A stretch of 64,000 nt of DNA from contig NZ_LAQT01000007.1 of the NCBI RefSeq assembly GCF_001294205.1, positions 186,001 through 250,000 of the forward strand, read 5' to 3'. This document shows, piece by piece, positions 18,524 through 27,477 of the stretch. Under the pieces are notes generated by a model, which saw only the letters and a list, made by a program, of their open reading frames with translations, had not been told where the DNA came from and ran no database searches. Position 1 is the first letter of the stretch, and the number at the start of each line of letters is the position of its first letter. This stretch comes from Amantichitinum ursilacus (GTDB taxonomy: Bacteria > Pseudomonadota > Gammaproteobacteria > Burkholderiales > Chitinibacteraceae). The translations under genes and the position numbers were made by a program.

Positions 18524-19309
18524 TTACGGCTTGCAGCGATCTTTGGCGGCTTGTTGCTGCAGACGCTCGATCCGCGCATCGCCTGCCTTGTCGATCGCGG
18601 CCGCCGGGGCCGTGGTCGGCGTGGGCACGCGCCGCCATTTCGGTTCGATCATGCGCACGCCCCGCACGCGCTTGACCACATCCAGGCAATACACGCCACC
18701 GGCCGCGGGCCACCAACGATCGCCCGCGTCCTCTAAAAATTTTGACCGCGTCAGCCATTTCTCGCGCTGCACCGGCAAGCTGTACAGCAGATATTCGCCG
18801 CGCATGCTTTCCAGGTTCAGCAAAGACAACCAGTCTTTCAGCCGCGGCAACGAAATAAACTGCCCGCGCCACGGTACTTCGTGTTGCTTGTGCTTGAAAC
18901 GCTTTAACCCCCACAGGCTCCACGGATTAAAGCCCGTGATCAGCAAGCGGCCTTCGGGCACCAGCACCCGTTCGGCTTCGCGCAATACCTGATGCGGATC
19001 GGTGCAATAATCCAGCACATGCGGCATCACCAGCAAATCGATCGATTGCGCCTCAAACGGCAAGAATTCGCCGCAGCAACGCACGCGCGTGCCGGCCGAC
19101 TGGCCGACCAGCGTGCGCCACGGCATGCGGTTGGCGCGCAGACAATCCATCTGCGGCAATTCCAGCTGCACCGCCTTATAACCAAAGATGTCTGCGGTGG
19201 TCCGATCAAACCACGCGGCTTCTTCGGCCAGCAGATAGCGGCCTAGCGGGCTTTGCAGCCACTCGGCAAAATAGTCGAACGTATTTTCCACACCAACGGG
19301 CATGTCCAT
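18524..19309 (-). CDS. yafS: SAM-dependent methyltransferase, YafS-like
   Basis: Class-I methyltransferase-fold protein of ~261 aa with unknown substrate. Visible core motifs are 'FEAQSIDLLVMPHVLDY' (post-II/IV region) and 'LREAERVLVPEGRLLITGFN' (post-III), typical of the methyltransferase-11 family. The N-terminal glycine motif is weak. The lysine- and arginine-rich C-terminal tail is variable. The name rests on position: between rnhA and a divergent gloB, as in E. coli. Start candidates at 19303 and 19309 both sit at the gloB start, leaving essentially no intergenic space. Confidence 0.8.
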   Translation of the reverse strand: MDMPVGVENTFDYFAEWLQSPLGRYLLAEEAAWFDRTTADIFGYKAVQLELPQMDCLRANRMPWRTLVGQSAGTRVRCCGEFLPFEAQSIDLLVMPHVLDYCTDPHQVLREAERVLVPEGRLLITGFNPWSLWGLKRFKHKQHEVPWRGQFISLPRLKDWLSLLNLESMRGEYLLYSLPVQREKWLTRSKFLEDAGDRWWPAAGGVYCLDVVKRVRGVRMIEPKWRRVPTPTTAPAAAIDKAGDARIERLQQQAAKDRCKP

Positions 19310-20072
19310 GTTCAAGATCACCCCGATTCCGATTCTGGAAACGAATTATATCTGGCTTTTGCACGATGACCGCCATGCGTTTGCGGTCGACCCGGGCGAA
19401 GCGGCGCCGTTGCTGGCGTATCTGGCCCAGCACCAGCTTAGCCTGGCGGGCATCCTGGTTACGCACCACCACGGCGATCATACCGGCGGCCTGGCACAAC
19501 TGGCCCAGGCCGCGCCCTGTCCGGTGTACGGACCTGGTCATATTGACCTGGTTAACCATGCGGTGACGGAAGGCAACACGCTGGATGTGCAGGGCACGCC
19601 GGTGGAGGTAATGGCCGTGCCGGGCCATACGCTCGATCATCTGGCATTTTATGCAGCAGGCGCGCCGGGCGCCGTATTCTGTGGCGATACCTTGTTTGCC
19701 GCCGGTTGCGGCCGTTTGTTTGAAGGCACGCCCGAGCAGATGTTTGCCTCACTGCAAAAGCTGGCCGCGCTGCCGCCCGCCACCCGCGTGTGCTGCACAC
19801 ATGAATACACGCTGGATAACCTGAAATTTGCCCTGGCCGCCGAGCCGGGCAATCTGGATCTGCAGGCGCGTTTTGCCGCCGCACAATTTACGCGCGCAGC
19901 GGGCCTGCCCACGCTGCCTTCCACGCTGGAACTGGAAATTCAGACTAATCCTTTCCTGCGTTTTGATGCCGTTGGCATCAAAGAAAGTGCTTTAGCTCAA
20001 GGCGCGCAAGCACTTGATCCAGTGCAGGTTTTTGCAACACTGCGCCGATGGAAGGATCATTTCAGAGCCTGA
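19308..20072 (+). CDS. gloB: Hydroxyacylglutathione hydrolase (glyoxalase II)
   Basis: Second glyoxalase step: hydrolyses S-lactoylglutathione to lactate and glutathione. Metallo-beta-lactamase fold of ~254 aa with the metal motif 'VTHHHGDHTGG', then 'VPGHTLDHLAFY', 'FCGDTLFAAGCGRLFEGTPE' and 'CCTHEYTLDNLKFA'. The family start 'MFKITPIPILETNYIWLL' favours ATG 19308; ATG 19302 would add two residues. No strong ribosome site is visible. The gene overlaps or abuts the start of the divergent methyltransferase gene. Confidence 0.95.
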   Translation: MFKITPIPILETNYIWLLHDDRHAFAVDPGEAAPLLAYLAQHQLSLAGILVTHHHGDHTGGLAQLAQAAPCPVYGPGHIDLVNHAVTEGNTLDVQGTPVEVMAVPGHTLDHLAFYAAGAPGAVFCGDTLFAAGCGRLFEGTPEQMFASLQKLAALPPATRVCCTHEYTLDNLKFALAAEPGNLDLQARFAAAQFTRAAGLPTLPSTLELEIQTNPFLRFDAVGIKESALAQGAQALDPVQVFATLRRWKDHFRA

Positions 20073-20173
20073 ATCCGACCGCCCGGCCCATTCAAGCCCA
20101 ATCGCGCATTGACAGCGGCGGCGCCTGCCCGGCACCATCGGTGCCAATTTTGAGCTTTAGCAGGGTTGTCACA

Positions 20174-21835
20174 ATGAAATACCGACTGCTTGCAGGCCTG
20201 TTGTTGGGCCTGTTCAGTGCGGCGGCGATGGCGGAAGATATTTCTGGCACCGTAACCCGTATCGACTATCAATTGCGCGACCCGGCCTTTTCGTTGTCTG
20301 ACGACACCGCACAGACCGTGTCCACCCTCTTCGGTGACGATTCCGTCGCCAGCATCCATTACGATAACCTGTGGGATCGCGTGCGCGGCGGCTTTGCGCT
20401 GCAAGACGTGGACAGCCCGCTGGTGACCAAATGGGAAAACTATTACGCCGCGCGCCCTGATTATCTGGCGCGCATTATCGATCGCGGCTCGCGCTATCTG
20501 TACTACGTGACCAGCGAAGTGGAAAAGCGCGGCATGCCGATGGAGTTTGCGCTGCTGCCGATGATCGAAAGCGCGTACAACCCGAAAGCCGAATCGAGCG
20601 CCAAAGCGGCCGGGATGTGGCAGTTCATTCCCGAAACCGGCAAGCGTTACGGGCTGGAGCGTACCTGGTGGTATGACGGTCGTCGCGATGTGGTGGCCGC
20701 TACCCAAGGCGCGCTGGATTATCTGCAAGAACTGTATGGCATGTTTGGCGACTGGCAACTGGTGCTGGCTTCGTACAACTGGGGCGAAAACGGCGTCGCG
20801 CGCGCCATCGCCAAAAACGAAGCGGCCGGGCTGCCTACCGATTACGCCAGCATCCGCATGCCGGACGAGACGCGTAATTACGTGCCCAAGCTGCTGGCCG
20901 TGCGCAATATCATCGCCAACCCGTCCGCCTATGGCATCACGCTGGCAGCGCTGCCTAACCAGCCGTACTTTGCGACGGTCACGCCGGGCCGGCATATGGA
21001 CGTGAAAGTGGCGGCCGAACTGGCCGAAGTGCCGGTGGATGAATTGCTGCGCCTGAACCCGGGCTTTATCCGCCCGGTGATCGCGCACAAAGATGATCGC
21101 CAACTGGTGCTGCCCGCCAACAAGGTCGATATTTTCGAGAAAAACCTGGCCGCCAATGGCGACAAGCCGCTGCTGAACTGGCAACCGTATGTGACGCATT
21201 CGGGCGAAAGCCTGGACAAGCTGGCTACGTCGTTTGGCATTACCGTGGCCGAACTCAAAGATATCAACGATATCGGCAACCGCGAACGCGTTGCGCGCGG
21301 CCAGACCATCCTGGTGCCCAAGAGCGCCGATATCGACGCGACCGAACAGCAAACGCTGGTGGCGCTGGCCGCCAACCGCGCGGCTGATCCGGTGGATACG
21401 GGGGCGCAAGATGCGCCGCGTAAAGTGCAGATTGCCACGCCGCCCGCGCATGTGGTCAAGGTGGCGCTACGCCAGTCGGCCCAGGCCGCTGCCCCCGCCG
21501 CGGATGACGACACGCCCAGCACCTATCGCGTGGCACGTGGCGATACCGTGTTCAACATCGCCAAGCGTTATGGCATGAGCGTGGCCGCGCTCAAGAGCAT
21601 CAATGGTCTGCATGGCAATCACATCAGCATGGGCCAGACGCTGAAACTGGCGGCCAATGCTTCGTCGCATAAAACCAGCGACCGCGGTCAGGCGCAGCGC
21701 TATACGGTGCGCCGCGGCGACACCATGGCCTCGATTGCGCACAAGCACAATGTGGATACGGATGACCTGAAACGCTGGAACCCGCAGCCGTTTTCGCCGG
21801 GCATCCAGTTGGTGATTTATCAGCCTAATGGTTAA
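20174..21835 (+). CDS. mltD: Membrane-bound-type lytic murein transglycosylase D with LysM domains
   Basis: Cleaves peptidoglycan between MurNAc and GlcNAc to give anhydro-muropeptides. The 553-aa product has a signal peptide ('MKYRLLAGLLLGLFSAAAMA'), an SLT domain with catalytic E132 in 'LPMIESAYNPKAES' and 'GMWQFIPETGKRYGL', and three C-terminal LysM repeats (from ~337, ~450 and ~512; e.g. 'YRVARGDTVFNIAKRYGMS'). No lipobox cysteine is present, so it looks periplasmic rather than a lipoprotein as in E. coli. ATG 20174 is chosen because it starts the signal peptide. It follows gloB and ends at a strong terminator. Confidence 0.93.
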   Translation: MKYRLLAGLLLGLFSAAAMAEDISGTVTRIDYQLRDPAFSLSDDTAQTVSTLFGDDSVASIHYDNLWDRVRGGFALQDVDSPLVTKWENYYAARPDYLARIIDRGSRYLYYVTSEVEKRGMPMEFALLPMIESAYNPKAESSAKAAGMWQFIPETGKRYGLERTWWYDGRRDVVAATQGALDYLQELYGMFGDWQLVLASYNWGENGVARAIAKNEAAGLPTDYASIRMPDETRNYVPKLLAVRNIIANPSAYGITLAALPNQPYFATVTPGRHMDVKVAAELAEVPVDELLRLNPGFIRPVIAHKDDRQLVLPANKVDIFEKNLAANGDKPLLNWQPYVTHSGESLDKLATSFGITVAELKDINDIGNRERVARGQTILVPKSADIDATEQQTLVALAANRAADPVDTGAQDAPRKVQIATPPAHVVKVALRQSAQAAAPAADDDTPSTYRVARGDTVFNIAKRYGMSVAALKSINGLHGNHISMGQTLKLAANASSHKTSDRGQAQRYTVRRGDTMASIAHKHNVDTDDLKRWNPQPFSPGIQLVIYQPNG

Positions 21836-21870
21836 TCAAATGGACAGACCTGGCTAGCGCGGGTCTGGAC

Positions 21871-21909
21871 GTAAAAAAGGCGTCGACGCAATGTCGACGC
21901 CTTTTTTAC
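21871..21909. terminator. Bidirectional rho-independent terminator
   Basis: Perfect 17-base inverted repeat (arms 21871-21887 and 21893-21909, core GGCGTCGAC/GTCGACGCC) with loop GCAAT, flanked by A6 on one side and T6 on the other. It serves mltD on the plus strand and the PEP-CTERM gene on the minus strand. Confidence 0.92.
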
Positions 21910-21919
21910 GTGGTAATTC

Positions 21920-22654
21920 TTAGCTGTTCTTGCGCACTCGCCGACGCGCTGTCGCCATCAAGCCCACCACGCCCACGCCCATCAACGCGTAAGTTTCTGG
22001 CTCAGGAACAGGGGCGGTCGGAAAAGCGCGTGTGCCATAAAAATTGCCAATCTGGCTAAGCCCAAGCGTATAGATGCCTGTACCTGTGCTGCTGTCCAGT
22101 GCGCCTACCGTATAGATAAAACTACCCTTGTACTCAGTGACGCCGGTGGCGTATGTGTTCGGCGCAATCCCTTGAGAGGACTGCCCGGTCAGGCTGGAGT
22201 CGAACAGACTATCCACGCCACCACTGACCAGAGCAGGGTCGGCCGGCAGGGTAATCAGCAAGTCGTAATCGACGGTGATGGTCCCCGCGTAGCCATTTGT
22301 AGCAATGGCAAACTGCAGTCCAGTGCCCGCCCACGTTGCGGTGTCCTGGGCAATGGGCCAGTACTGCCCAAGCGCATGAAAACCGAGACCATCGGAGTCC
22401 AGCGTTTGCGCTAGCGCGGCATGAGTGGTGGCAATGCTGAAATCCGTAGTGGCAGGCGCGGCGAGCCCGCCCCCCGCAATGTCAGAGCCAATGATGCCAC
22501 CGGACGTTTGAGCCGGCGTGCCGTTAAGGCTCAAACCATTGCTTAACTGAATACGCGTGGTCAGATCGAAGCTTAACGGAACTACGGTGGCGTGCGCATT
22601 GGCCGCAGCAGCGGCGAGCAGCGCTGCTGCAATCAGGGCGGGGCGAAAGTTCAT
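21920..22654 (-). CDS. PEP-CTERM sorting-domain protein
   Basis: Predicted exported 244-aa protein of unknown function. It has a signal peptide from 'MNFRPALIAAALLAAAAANA' and a C-terminal PEP-CTERM signal: 'VPEPETYALMGVGVVGLM' followed by a basic tail ('ARRRVRKNS'). Such proteins are processed by an exosortase and often relate to extracellular polysaccharide. The middle is glycine, serine and threonine rich with no recognised domain. ATG 22654 has GGAG 7 bases upstream; an ATG four codons earlier is weaker. No exosortase gene is in the window. Confidence 0.88.
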   Translation of the reverse strand: MNFRPALIAAALLAAAAANAHATVVPLSFDLTTRIQLSNGLSLNGTPAQTSGGIIGSDIAGGGLAAPATTDFSIATTHAALAQTLDSDGLGFHALGQYWPIAQDTATWAGTGLQFAIATNGYAGTITVDYDLLITLPADPALVSGGVDSLFDSSLTGQSSQGIAPNTYATGVTEYKGSFIYTVGALDSSTGTGIYTLGLSQIGNFYGTRAFPTAPVPEPETYALMGVGVVGLMATARRRVRKNS

Positions 22655-22666
22655 ACAAGACTCCAT

Positions 22667-22886
22667 GGGGGTGGTTCAGGCGGAGGTGCCGAAGGTGGAG
22701 ACCAATAATCTCCAAGCCAATCTTATATAGAACATAATTTAAAAGTTTTATTCACGTAAGCATTGTGACCAACGAAGGGTATCGATTTTTTTGTCCGCTG
22801 ATCTGCGATCATGCGGCCATTTTGTGAACGACATCACGCATTGTGTCGGCCGGTGTCGGACAAATGCTGATTCTGCTGCCGCAGCG
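22667..22886. other. AT-rich intergenic region upstream of the PEP-CTERM and chitinase genes
   Basis: Divergent upstream region with locally high AT (22705-22760, including TATATA and TTTAAA tracts), probably holding the promoter of the minus-strand PEP-CTERM gene. No clean -35/-10 pair could be fixed. The chitinase promoter follows at 22887. Confidence 0.4.
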
Positions 22887-22914
22887 TTGACAGTGCCGGG
22901 AGCCTCCGCATAAT
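22887..22914 (+). promoter_or_regulatory. Sigma-70-type promoter of the chitinase gene
   Basis: Perfect -35 TTGACA (22887-22892), 16-base spacer, and -10 CATAAT (22909-22914, five of six matches). Transcription would start near 22921, giving a leader of about 65 bases to the chitinase ATG. Confidence 0.65.
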
Positions 22915-22921
22915 CGGGACG

Positions 22922-22939
22922 GATGGTAAAAATACCATC
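22922..22939. promoter_or_regulatory. Palindrome at the predicted chitinase transcription start
   Basis: Perfect inverted repeat GATGGTA-AAAA-TACCATC lying at about +1 to +19 of the predicted transcript. It could be a repressor operator or a 5' mRNA hairpin. No regulator gene is adjacent. Confidence 0.45.
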
Positions 22940-22985
22940 GCAGTTCCTAAAACAGTACAAACAGTTGTAACCGGAGGATGTACCC

Positions 22986-24362
22986 ATGAAGCACAAATTG
23001 TTCGCACGCGGACAAGGGAAAGTCGCGCTTGTCGCTTTGCCTGCCCTGTTTGCCTCGGCCATGGCCATGGCTTACCCCACCTGGGTGGATGGCGGCACTT
23101 ATTCCGCAGGCACCATCGTTTATTACAACGGCCATGATTACAAAGCGCTGGTTACCCAGACCGACTATGCCGGCGCGGGCTGGAACCCGGCGGCAACGCC
23201 TAGCCTGTGGCAAGACCTGGGCGTAGATAGCGCCACGCCGACACCGACGCCCACACCAACGCCAGCACCGACCCCCACGCCCACCCCGGCGCCGACGCCC
23301 AAACCCACTCCGACGCCTACTCCGGCGCCGACGCCCACGCCGGCTCCAACGCCAACCCCGGCCCCCACGCCGACGCCCGCGCCCACCCCGACGCCGTCTG
23401 GCTCGCTGGCCAAGCACGCGCTGGTGGGCTACTGGCACAACTTCACCAATCCGAGCGGCCCAACCTTCCACATCGCCAACGTCAGCAATGATTACGACGT
23501 GATCGTGGTGGCCTTCGCCGACAACGCAGGCAACGGTAACGTCAGCTTTACGCTCGACCCCGATGCCGGCACCGAAGCGCAATTCATCGCCGAAATCGCC
23601 GCCAAGAAAGCCGCAGGCAAAAAAGTGGTGTTGTCGCTCGGTGGTCAGGACGGTTCGATTACGCTGAACAGCGCCTCGGACGTCACCAATTTTGTAAACA
23701 GCCTGTACGGCCTGATTACCAAATACGGCTTTGACGGTATCGATCTGGATCTGGAAAGCGGCAGCGGCGTAACGTCCGGCGCGGCCATCATCAACAACCT
23801 GGTCACCGGTGTTAAGCAACTGAAAGCCAAGGTCGGCAGCAGCTTCTATCTGTCGATGGCGCCTGAGCATCCGTATGTGCAAGGCGGCTACATCACCTAT
23901 GGCGGAATCTGGGGCGCCTATCTGCCGATTATCGATGGCTTGCGCAACGAGCTGACCGTGATCCACGTGCAGTACTACAACAACGGTGGCCTGTACACGC
24001 CGTATAACGCCAATGCCTTGCCGGAAGGTTCGGTGGATATGCTGGTGGCTGGCAGCAAGATGCTGATCGAAGGCTTCCCGCTGGGTTACGGCAATTCGGG
24101 CAGCTTTACCGGTCTGCGTCCGGATCAGGTGGCGTTTGGCGTACCGAGCGGCAACAAGTCGGCCAATACCGGCTTTGTGACCACCGCGACCGTCAACGCG
24201 GCCGTGGATTGCCTGACTACCTTGACCAATTGCGGCACGGTTAAACCGAACCAGGCTTACCCGACCTTCCGCGGCGTCATGACGTGGTCGATCAACTGGG
24301 ACAAGTACGACGGCTTTAACTTCAGCCCGGCGGTGGCGGCGCATCTGCACGCCTTGCCGTAA
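22986..24362 (+). CDS. Secreted chitinase, GH18 with chitin-binding domain
   Basis: Endo-acting chitin hydrolase of 458 aa. Order: signal peptide (~1-29, cut after AMA), chitin-binding domain of CBM5/12 type (~30-75, '[20 protein letters not shown]'), a long Thr-Pro/Ala-Pro linker (~82-138) and the GH18 barrel (~143-458). The catalytic motif 'DGIDLDLES' puts the acid at E257; 'SLGGQDGS' and '[12 protein letters not shown]' are other GH18 blocks. GGAGG precedes ATG 22986. It would feed oligomers to the GH20 enzyme at 10021. Confidence 0.95.
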   Translation: MKHKLFARGQGKVALVALPALFASAMAMAYPTWVDGGTYSAGTIVYYNGHDYKALVTQTDYAGAGWNPAATPSLWQDLGVDSATPTPTPTPTPAPTPTPTPAPTPKPTPTPTPAPTPTPAPTPTPAPTPTPAPTPTPSGSLAKHALVGYWHNFTNPSGPTFHIANVSNDYDVIVVAFADNAGNGNVSFTLDPDAGTEAQFIAEIAAKKAAGKKVVLSLGGQDGSITLNSASDVTNFVNSLYGLITKYGFDGIDLDLESGSGVTSGAAIINNLVTGVKQLKAKVGSSFYLSMAPEHPYVQGGYITYGGIWGAYLPIIDGLRNELTVIHVQYYNNGGLYTPYNANALPEGSVDMLVAGSKMLIEGFPLGYGNSGSFTGLRPDQVAFGVPSGNKSANTGFVTTATVNAAVDCLTTLTNCGTVKPNQAYPTFRGVMTWSINWDKYDGFNFSPAVAAHLHALP

Positions 24363-24382
24363 TCCCGGCAACGCACCATAGA

Positions 24383-24410
24383 AAACGGGACCAGTCGGTC
24401 CCGTTTTTTT
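24383..24410 (+). terminator. Rho-independent terminator of the chitinase gene
   Basis: Stem AAACGGGACC / GGTCCCGTTT with loop AGTC, followed by a T run to 24410. It lies 20 bases after the chitinase stop. Confidence 0.9.
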
Positions 24411-24437
24411 ATCCACGCAAGCCCGGCAAAAACCCGC

Positions 24438-27293
24438 TTACTTGTGCGACTCCAGCACGCGCGCCAGATAATGCCCGGTGTGCGATTTCTTGTTGGCGGC
24501 CACATCTTCCGGCGTGCCCACCGCGATAATCTCGCCGCCACCCGCCCCGCCTTCGGGGCCCAGGTCGACAATCCAGTCCGCGGTTTTGATCACGTCCAGG
24601 TTGTGCTCGATGACGACCACGGTATTGCCGTGCTCGCGCAAGCGCCGCACCACGCCCAGCAGCAGATCGATATCGTGGAAGTGCAAACCCGTGGTCGGCT
24701 CATCCAGGATATACAGCGTGCGGCCGGTATCGCGTTTGGATAATTCCAGCGCCAGCTTCACCCGTTGCGCTTCGCCACCCGACAACGTGGTGGCCGACTG
24801 ACCCAGGCGGATATAGCCCAGGCCCACGTCCATCAGCGTCTGCAGTTTGCGCGCCACAGTGGGCACGGCCTGGAAGAACTCCAGCGCATGCTCCACCGTC
24901 ATTTCCAGCACTTCGGTGATGCTCTTGCCCTTGTATTGCACTTCCAGCGTTTCGCGGTTGTAGCGCTTGCCGTGACACACATCGCACGGCACATACACAT
25001 CCGGCAAAAAGTGCATCTCAACCTTGATCACGCCATCGCCCTGACACGCTTCGCAGCGGCCGCCCTTGACGTTAAAGCTGAAGCGCCCCGGGCCATAGCC
25101 ACGTTCACGACTGGTAGGCACGCCCGAGAACAACTCGCGGATCGGCGTAAACAAACCGGTATACGTGGCTGGGTTGGAACGCGGCGTGCGGCCAATCGGC
25201 GACTGATCAACGTTAATCACCTTGTCGAACAGATCCAGCCCGTTGATTTCCTGGAACGGCGCCGGTTCGGACGACGCACCATTCAGATCACGCGCCGCAA
25301 TCGCGTACAGCGTGTCGTTGATCAGCGTGGACTTGCCGGAGCCCGATACGCCGGTAATGCACACCAGCAAACCGGCGGGCAGCGCCAGATCAACGTATTT
25401 AAGGTTGTTGCCGTGCGCGCCTTTCAGCGTGAACCACTTGTCTGGATCGGGTGAACGGCGCGTTTCCGGCAGCTCGATCCGACGCGCGCCGCTGAGAAAT
25501 TGACCGGTAATCGAATCCGGATTGGCCATCACTTCTGCGGGCAACCCAGCGGCAATGACCGAGCCGCCATGCTCGCCCGCACCGGGCCCCATATCGACCA
25601 GGTAATCGGCGGCGCGAATGGCATCCTCGTCGTGCTCGACCACAATCACGGTGTTATCCAGATCGCGCAGGCGCATCAGCGTGCCGATCAGGCGATCGTT
25701 ATCGCGTTGATGCAAACCAATCGACGGTTCGTCCAGCACATACATCACGCCGGTCAGCCCCGAACCAATCTGCGAGGCGAGGCGAATCCGTTGCGCCTCG
25801 CCGCCCGACAGCGTGTCGGCGCTGCGTTCCAGACTCAGATAATCAAGGCCGACGTTAACCAGAAAGCCCAGGCGCTCGCGGATTTCCTTGACGATTTTCT
25901 CGGCGATCTGCGCTTTATTGCCTTCAAATTCCAGCGCGGTAAAAAACTGGCTGGCATCGCGCAGCGCCATTTGCGCAATCGCATGCAGCGTTTCGGTGCC
26001 GACTTTCACAAAGCGGGCTTCCCGGCGCAGACGCGAACCGCCACAGCTTGGGCACGGCTGGTTATTCTGATATTTGGCCAGTTCTTCGCGCACCGTCATC
26101 GAATCAGTCTCGCGATAACGGCGTTCCAGATTGGGGATGATGCCTTCAAAGCTATGGATGCGTTCGAACTTGCTACCGCGTTCATTCATATAGATAAACG
26201 CGATCTGATCCTTGCCCGAACCATGCAGCACGGCGGTGCGCACTTCGTCGGTCAGGTCTTCCCAGGCCGTGTTCAGATCAAAGCCGTAATGCTCGGCCAG
26301 GCTGCCCAACATCTGAAAATAGAACTGGTTGCGCTTGTCCCACCCCTTGATCGCGCCAGCGGCCAGGCTGAGCTCTGGATGCGCCACCACGCGTTTGGGA
26401 TCAAAGAAGGTGATCTGGCCGAGGCCGTCGCACTTGGGACAGGCGCCCATCGGATTATTGAACGAGAACAGACGCGGTTCGAGTTCGGGCAGGCTGAAGC
26501 TGCACACCGGGCAGGCAAAGCGCGACGAGAACCAGTGTTCTTTGCCGCTATCCATTTCCACCGCAATGGCGCGGCCATCGGCGTGACGCAAGGCGGTTTC
26601 AAACGACTCGGCCACCCGTTGTTTAAGATCGGCGCGCACTTTAAGACGGTCGATCACCACTTCGATGGTGTGTTTTTTGTTCTTGTCGAGCTTGGGCACG
26701 GCGTCGAGTTCGTAGGTCTCGCCATCCACGCGCACGCGCACAAAACCTTGCGCGCGCAGCTCGTCAAACAGCTCCAGGTTTTCACCTTTGCGGCCCACAA
26801 TCAGCGGAGCCAGAATCATCAGCCGGGTTTCGTCTTCCAGCGCCAGCACATGGTCCACCATCTGGCTGACGGTCTGTGATTCCAGCGGCAGATCGTGATC
26901 CGGGCAGTACGGCGTGCCCACGCGGGCAAACAGCAAGCGCAGGTAATCGTGGATTTCGGTGACGGTGCCCACGGTGGAGCGCGGATTGTGGCTGGTGGCC
27001 TTTTGTTCAATCGAGATCGCCGGGCTCAGGCCTTCGATCAGATCAACATCGGGTTTTTCCATCAGCTGCAAAAACTGGCGGGCGTAGGCCGACAAAGACT
27101 CGACGTAACGCCGCTGGCCTTCGGCATACAAGGTGTCGAAAGCCAGAGACGATTTGCCCGAGCCCGACAGCCCCGTAATCACCACCAGCTTGCCGCGGGG
27201 CAGATCGAGACTGACGTTCTTGAGGTTATGGGTGCGTGCGCCGCGTATGCGGATCAGCGGGATATCTTGTTCTGCGGTAGGACGGTAGCTCAT
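24438..27293 (-). CDS. uvrA: UvrABC excinuclease subunit A
   Basis: Damage-recognition ATPase of nucleotide excision repair. The 951-aa product has two ABC modules: Walker A '[18 protein letters not shown]' near the N-terminus and '[18 protein letters not shown]' in the second half, each with an ABC signature ([24 protein letters not shown]). Two zinc modules (CPVC...CPKC and CEAC...CDVC) are intact. Length is normal and the start '[20 protein letters not shown]' is reasonable. It is divergent from the Fsr-like gene; no convincing LexA box is seen upstream. Confidence 0.97.
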   Translation of the reverse strand: MSYRPTAEQDIPLIRIRGARTHNLKNVSLDLPRGKLVVITGLSGSGKSSLAFDTLYAEGQRRYVESLSAYARQFLQLMEKPDVDLIEGLSPAISIEQKATSHNPRSTVGTVTEIHDYLRLLFARVGTPYCPDHDLPLESQTVSQMVDHVLALEDETRLMILAPLIVGRKGENLELFDELRAQGFVRVRVDGETYELDAVPKLDKNKKHTIEVVIDRLKVRADLKQRVAESFETALRHADGRAIAVEMDSGKEHWFSSRFACPVCSFSLPELEPRLFSFNNPMGACPKCDGLGQITFFDPKRVVAHPELSLAAGAIKGWDKRNQFYFQMLGSLAEHYGFDLNTAWEDLTDEVRTAVLHGSGKDQIAFIYMNERGSKFERIHSFEGIIPNLERRYRETDSMTVREELAKYQNNQPCPSCGGSRLRREARFVKVGTETLHAIAQMALRDASQFFTALEFEGNKAQIAEKIVKEIRERLGFLVNVGLDYLSLERSADTLSGGEAQRIRLASQIGSGLTGVMYVLDEPSIGLHQRDNDRLIGTLMRLRDLDNTVIVVEHDEDAIRAADYLVDMGPGAGEHGGSVIAAGLPAEVMANPDSITGQFLSGARRIELPETRRSPDPDKWFTLKGAHGNNLKYVDLALPAGLLVCITGVSGSGKSTLINDTLYAIAARDLNGASSEPAPFQEINGLDLFDKVINVDQSPIGRTPRSNPATYTGLFTPIRELFSGVPTSRERGYGPGRFSFNVKGGRCEACQGDGVIKVEMHFLPDVYVPCDVCHGKRYNRETLEVQYKGKSITEVLEMTVEHALEFFQAVPTVARKLQTLMDVGLGYIRLGQSATTLSGGEAQRVKLALELSKRDTGRTLYILDEPTTGLHFHDIDLLLGVVRRLREHGNTVVVIEHNLDVIKTADWIVDLGPEGGAGGGEIIAVGTPEDVAANKKSHTGHYLARVLESHK

Positions 27294-27477
27294 TATCCGG
27301 GCCTGATGCCAATGTGCTGAATGCCCACGCGGGCAATCCGTGAATATAACAGAATCGGCCAGTAAGGCCGGGCGTTGCGAGGCCCAATGTGATAAAAACC
27401 GGCGGCTGAACCTGGTGTGGTGCGCCAGCCTGTTAGAATGGCGGTTTTCCGCTCTTGATCAGTGCGACGAATCGCTT

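Noticed and set aside
27330-27360. Possible LexA box upstream of uvrA (CTGTTATATTCACGG on the minus strand)
   Set aside because: Only the CTGT half matches; the second half lacks ACAG at the right spacing.
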